Shown here piece by piece: positions 60,968 to 64,000 of a DNA stretch of 64,000 bases; within the stretch, counting starts at the first letter, position 1; each line of letters opens with the position of its first letter. The notes beneath the pieces were generated by a model. The model did no database searches. It saw nothing but the letters and a program-made list of their open reading frames with translations, and had not been told where the DNA came from. This stretch comes from Chloroflexota bacterium (GTDB taxonomy: Bacteria; Chloroflexota; Anaerolineae; Anaerolineales; Villigracilaceae). A program made the position numbers and the translations under genes. The stretch covers positions 17,194 to 81,193 of the forward strand of contig JAKOVF010000361.1 in assembly GCA_029782225.1 (NCBI GenBank), in the 5' to 3' direction.

Positions 60968-61474
60968 ATGAATACCCTGACCCAACCCTTGCGCGATGAA
61001 CACAAAGAATTGTTCCCTCAAGTTGATCGTATCCGCCAGGTTGCAGAATTGGTCGGCGAGGCGTCTATTGGCGATATCCGCAGCGGTGTGGATGAAGTCT
61101 ACGATTTCCTGGCAAACCACCTCAAGCCGCACGCGGAGGCAGAAGAAGCGGCGCTCTATCCCGTCGTGCAAAAAGTTCTCGGTAGTCCTGACGCAACGAA
61201 GACGATGAGCCGTGACCACGTGGAGGTCGGTCTCTATATTGATGAACTGGCTTTATTACGGAACGGACTGACCGACAATGCGCTGACCGCCGCGCAAGTC
61301 ACATCCCTGCGGCGTGTTTTGTACGGTGTGTACGCACTTGTCAAAGTCCACTTTGCCAAGGAGGAGGAGGTTTACTTGCCAATCCTTGACCAGCGCCTCA
61401 CACCCGAATCTGCACAGGAGATGTTCGAAGCGATGGAAACTGCGGCGCACAATGCCAAACATGCACATGCATGA
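60968..61474 (+). CDS. hemerythrin domain protein
   Basis: 168 residues, AAAAGGAG upstream. Four-helix bundle with His/Glu di-iron ligands: LRDEHKELF (His about 12), NHLKPHAEAEE (about 52-60), RDHVEVG and KVHFAKEEEVYLP (His and Glu of the fourth helix). It probably binds O2 or NO, or serves as a sensor/repair domain. Its gene follows the Crp/Fnr gene and ends inside a terminator that also contains the stop codon of the convergent marR-type gene. Confidence 0.93.
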   Translation: MNTLTQPLRDEHKELFPQVDRIRQVAELVGEASIGDIRSGVDEVYDFLANHLKPHAEAEEAALYPVVQKVLGSPDATKTMSRDHVEVGLYIDELALLRNGLTDNALTAAQVTSLRRVLYGVYALVKVHFAKEEEVYLPILDQRLTPESAQEMFEAMETAAHNAKHAHA

Positions 61475-61518
61475 TTAGTGAAGAAGACCTGATGTCACAT
61501 CAGGTCTTCTTCACTAAT
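61474..61518. terminator. bidirectional terminator spanning two stop codons
   Basis: Perfect 21 bp stem (61474-61494 with 61498-61518) with loop TCA. The plus-strand hemerythrin stop ends at its first base and the minus-strand stop (61500-61502) lies in its other arm. It serves both converging genes. Confidence 0.92.
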
Positions 61519-61946
61519 GGAGTCGGAGCGGAAATCCCGTCTGCAGCTAGCTGCTCAACTAGCTGTCTAAGGCCGGGCAGGACACGGCGTAATTCCTCCT
61601 TGTGGACAGCAGATAGTTGTTCAAGGATCGCCAATCCTTTCGAGGAAAGCATTACATAAACCTGACGGCGGTCAGTGGGAGATTGTTCGCGCACAAGCAA
61701 TCCCTGCGCCATTAACCTGTCAGCCAAACCAACTGCGCTATGATGACGGATTTGCAACTGTTCAGCCAATTCTGTGATGGTGATCTTGTCACGACCAGGG
61801 AAGCCCTTGATCGATAATAATGCCTGATGTTGCTGAGGCGCCAAACCTACTGATTGCGCAGCTTCCTCACTGAAATGTAGGAATTTCCGCAAAGAATAAC
61901 GGAAAGCAGCCAGAGTTTCATATTCTGATTTTGTGATACGCGCCAT
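61500..61946 (-). CDS. MarR family transcriptional regulator
   Basis: 148 residues, AAGGAGAAGTAG upstream. Winged-helix MarR fold: HQALLSIKGFPGRDKITITELAEQL, HHSAVGLADRLMAQGLL (recognition helix) and the wing DRRQVYVMLSSKG. The divergent neighbour is the ClC gene, with a palindromic operator exactly between its -35 and -10 elements, so this regulator probably represses that promoter and its own. The ligand is not evident. Confidence 0.93.
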   Translation of the reverse strand: MARITKSEYETLAAFRYSLRKFLHFSEEAAQSVGLAPQQHQALLSIKGFPGRDKITITELAEQLQIRHHSAVGLADRLMAQGLLVREQSPTDRRQVYVMLSSKGLAILEQLSAVHKEELRRVLPGLRQLVEQLAADGISAPTPLVKKT

Positions 61947-61995
61947 CTACTTCTCCTTGATCCCTGTTTGAATATTTTCCAAATCAATTATACTA

Positions 61996-62024
61996 TTGAA
62001 TTATATCGTAATACGATATATAAT
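61996..62024 (+). promoter_or_regulatory. clc promoter with embedded MarR-type operator
   Basis: TTGAAT (61996-62001), 17 bp spacer, TATAAT (62019-62024): close to the sigma-70 consensus. The spacer contains TATATCGT (62002-62009) and ACGATATA (62013-62020), perfect 8 bp inverted arms with AAT between. A protein bound here would block polymerase. The MarR-type gene is divergent; a minus-strand TATAAT lies at 61987-61992. Confidence 0.85.
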
Positions 62025-62055
62025 CTGGCTATTAAATTTGGCTGAGGTGTAGAAA

Positions 62056-63921
62056 ATGGTTGAACGAAATAGTCTGGATTACAAACACATGAACGTTAAC
62101 CCTTCAGGAGGGTTCCGCATGCTGTTGATTTCATTGTTGGCTGCATTGATTGGGATCCTTGCTGGTTTTGTGGCATTTGGTCTTTATTCATTAATTTCCA
62201 TCATTACAAACCTGGTGTTCTTCCAACGTTTTGGACTCACCCTGCCGAGTCTGAATGACAATCCGTTGGGATTATGGATCATTATTGTCCCAATGATCGG
62301 TGGATTGATCATCGGTGTGATGGCAAAGTATGGGTCATCAAAGATTAAAGGGCATGGGATTCCGGAAGCAATGGAAGCTGTGTTAACAAACCGAAGCCGG
62401 ATTCAACCGCGCGTCGCGATACTCAAGCCGATTTCTGCGGCGATCGCAATCGGCACCGGCGGCCCTTTTGGCGCGGAGGGTCCAATCATTCAGACCGGAG
62501 GTGCAATAGGTTCGTTAATCGGCCAATTAATCCATACTACTTCATCAGAACGAAAAATTTTATTAGCTTGTGGAGCAGCGGCTGGTATGGCTGCTACATT
62601 TAGCACCCCAATTGCGGCGGTCATTCTTGCCATTGAACTGTTGCTTTTTGAGTTTAAATCACGCTCCTTCATTCCGCTGGTGATCGCCAGTACATTCGCA
62701 ACAACGATTCATCTTTGGCTAATGGGAGCCGGACCCATGTTTACAGTTGCCATTGCGGATTTCGGCATCCCAAATGCGTTGCCTTATTACATCCTGCTTG
62801 GGCTTATATGCGGCTTGGTGGCAGTTGGGTTTAGTAATTTGCTTTATTGGGTTGAAGATTTATTCGAACGGCTTCCTTTTGACTCGGTGTGGTACCCGGC
62901 GATTGGCGCTCTTGGGTTGGGTATCATTGGCTATTTTTTTCCGCGTGTGATCGGCGTTGGTTATGACACCATATCCGACATACTAAATGCCCGCCTTACA
63001 TTGACAGTCCTCCTGGCTATTATGATATTCAAAAGTTTGGCACTCGTTATTTCGCTCGGGTCCGGGACTTCGGGCGGATTGCTCGCCCCAATGTTCATGG
63101 CCGGAGCGGCTTTGGGTGGAGCGTTTGCCATAATCGTCAATCAAATCATACCCGGTGCGAATCTATCACCAGCAGCCTTCGCGCTAGTGGGAATGGCTGC
63201 TGTATTCGGATCGGCGGCGCGCGCTACTTTTACACTCATCATCTTTGCGTTTGAAATTACCCGCGACTATAGTGCCATCCTGCCTCTCATGTTGGTCTGT
63301 GTTATCGCGGATGGCGTGGCAATTCTGTTAATGCGAAATTCGATTATGACTGAGAAATTGGCGCGGCGCGGATTACACATTCATCTCGAATATGAGCCGG
63401 ATATTTTGCAACAAATGCGAGTCGGCGAAGTCATGGATTCCAAGCCGGATGTGATCCCTTCTACAATGACAGTGAGAGAAGTTGCAAATCATGTTACGCG
63501 CGGCGACCCGGCATTTATCCGCCATCAGGCATTTCCAATTGTGGATAAGCACCGCCTGGTCGGAATTGTTACTCGGGGTGACATCTTCCAGGCATTAGCT
63601 GCGGAAGGTAATGAAGACAAAACCGTACTTGAAGCTGGTAACGATGAACCAATTGTCACTTATCCAGATGAGTTGATTCATGATGCAGTTAGTAAGATGT
63701 TGCGCAATGATATAGGTCGCCTGCCGGTTGTGGATCGTCACGCCCCGCATGAATTAGTGGGCTACCTAGGCCGTGCGGCGGTGATGGAAGCACGTCTGTA
63801 TCGTTTACATGAAGAGCATGTCCTTGAACCTGGTTGGCTGAAACAAATATCTCTCCCCAAACAATCAGACACTTCAAGAAGCGACAGGCGTTCCAGTATC
63901 CCCAACAAAGATGGTCCATAG
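62056..63921 (+). CDS. ClC family chloride channel/antiporter with CBS pair
   Basis: 621 residues, GAGGTG upstream. The ClC signatures are visible: GIPEAMEA with GHGIPE, the GTGGPFGAEGPI selectivity segment (about 135-148), AAVFGSAARATFTLIIFAFE and GSGTSGGLLAPMFM. The gating-type Glu in GAEGP is present. Two CBS motifs occupy about 455-590 and are cytoplasmic. It probably moves chloride or related anions, with nucleotide control through CBS. Controlled from the MarR-type operator promoter. Confidence 0.95.
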   Translation: MVERNSLDYKHMNVNPSGGFRMLLISLLAALIGILAGFVAFGLYSLISIITNLVFFQRFGLTLPSLNDNPLGLWIIIVPMIGGLIIGVMAKYGSSKIKGHGIPEAMEAVLTNRSRIQPRVAILKPISAAIAIGTGGPFGAEGPIIQTGGAIGSLIGQLIHTTSSERKILLACGAAAGMAATFSTPIAAVILAIELLLFEFKSRSFIPLVIASTFATTIHLWLMGAGPMFTVAIADFGIPNALPYYILLGLICGLVAVGFSNLLYWVEDLFERLPFDSVWYPAIGALGLGIIGYFFPRVIGVGYDTISDILNARLTLTVLLAIMIFKSLALVISLGSGTSGGLLAPMFMAGAALGGAFAIIVNQIIPGANLSPAAFALVGMAAVFGSAARATFTLIIFAFEITRDYSAILPLMLVCVIADGVAILLMRNSIMTEKLARRGLHIHLEYEPDILQQMRVGEVMDSKPDVIPSTMTVREVANHVTRGDPAFIRHQAFPIVDKHRLVGIVTRGDIFQALAAEGNEDKTVLEAGNDEPIVTYPDELIHDAVSKMLRNDIGRLPVVDRHAPHELVGYLGRAAVMEARLYRLHEEHVLEPGWLKQISLPKQSDTSRSDRRSSIPNKDGP

Positions 63922-64000
63922 TGAAGGATAAGGTTTATATATTTGTCGGTGTGTCATTAGGAGTTTTTTCTCTTCCTTGTTCAACGACAAACAGCAATAA
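63921..64000 (+). CDS. start of a further gene (partial)
   Basis: GTG at 63921 overlaps the ClC stop codon (TAGTG). The frame stays open to the window end, encoding MKDKVYIFVGVSLGVFSLPC and more: a basic start and a hydrophobic stretch ending in a lipobox-like FSLPC. It could be a lipoprotein or exported protein co-transcribed with the channel. Too short to assign. Confidence 0.45.
   Translation, partial: MKDKVYIFVGVSLGVFSLPCSTTNSN

Noticed and set aside
61471..61659. A plus-strand frame over the shared terminator and the marR-type gene
   Set aside because: It is antisense to the MarR gene and starts inside the terminator stem.
1..64000. tRNA, rRNA, CRISPR arrays and insertion sequences
   Set aside because: No cloverleaf sequence with a CCA-adjacent acceptor, no rRNA stretch, no regularly spaced repeats and no transposase frame was found by reading; short tRNA genes cannot be fully excluded without a dedicated scan.

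Overview
This 64 kb window looks like a chromosomal segment of a Chloroflexota bacterium, most probably class Anaerolineae. The evidence is the mixture of gene families: ABC-2 exporters, MalT-type LuxR regulators, Crp/Fnr paralogues, cupredoxin lipoproteins, a DUF4070 radical SAM protein and lipoproteins with lipobox Cys on both short and long proteins. Codon use is moderate-GC. Both leadered (Shine-Dalgarno) and apparently leaderless genes occur. This is an inference from gene content; no rRNA gene or phylogenetic marker lies in the window. No tRNA, CRISPR array, integrase or complete insertion sequence was seen.

Layout. (1) 0-3.1 kb: a Gly-rich protein tail, a LemA-like lipoprotein and a two-gene ABC exporter. 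(2) 3.1-19.6 kb: a run of mostly plus-strand, mostly small stress or envelope genes (DUF3597, two AI-2E/PerM transporters, YihY/BrkB, an Lmo0937-type peptide, CBS, HU, small basic proteins, a SLOG/LSDAT protein, a B12 radical SAM enzyme, cupredoxin, site-2 protease with CBS, VIT1/CCC1, RNB ribonuclease). Four copies of an unexplained ~75 bp two-hairpin element are spread through its first half, each upstream of a gene. (3) 19.9-26.0 kb: a minus-strand block (DUF2938, alcohol dehydrogenase, DUF2306, membrane protein) preceded by a cluster of MalT-box-like repeats and a MalT-type regulator. (4) 26.4-38.7 kb: a two-component system, a D-2-hydroxyacid dehydrogenase, and an operon of a methylisocitrate-lyase-like enzyme, an Fbp/Phn-type ABC importer, a MmgE/PrpD dehydratase and a methyltransferase, followed by an orphan solute-binding lipoprotein. 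(5) 39.0-51.0 kb: a nitrate respiration island with a NarX-like sensor, a NarL regulator, a pseudo-receiver, cytochrome c, NarGHJI, a TDT-family transporter and an FmdE-type protein. (6) 51.2-61.9 kb: genes that fit nitrosative or microaerobic metabolism: DUF1858, a YgaP-like membrane protein, cytochrome c, a set of NnrS/heme-copper-oxidase-like membrane proteins, a cupin, a GAF/HD-GYP protein, two Crp/Fnr regulators, hemerythrin and MarR. (7) 62.0-64.0 kb: a ClC chloride channel under a MarR-type operator, then the start of a further gene.

How the parts fit. NarX/NarL-like proteins probably sense nitrate or nitrite and switch the narGHJI unit. The NO-tolerance-type genes and Crp/Fnr proteins next to it form a plausible downstream detoxification module. 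Only the nitrate-to-nitrite step is identifiable with certainty; no canonical nitrite, NO or N2O reductase is present. The most interesting undescribed items are the four-copy covarying two-hairpin element, three degenerate minus-strand copies of a short coding tail each followed by a terminator, and the cluster of divergent heme-copper/NnrS-like modules.
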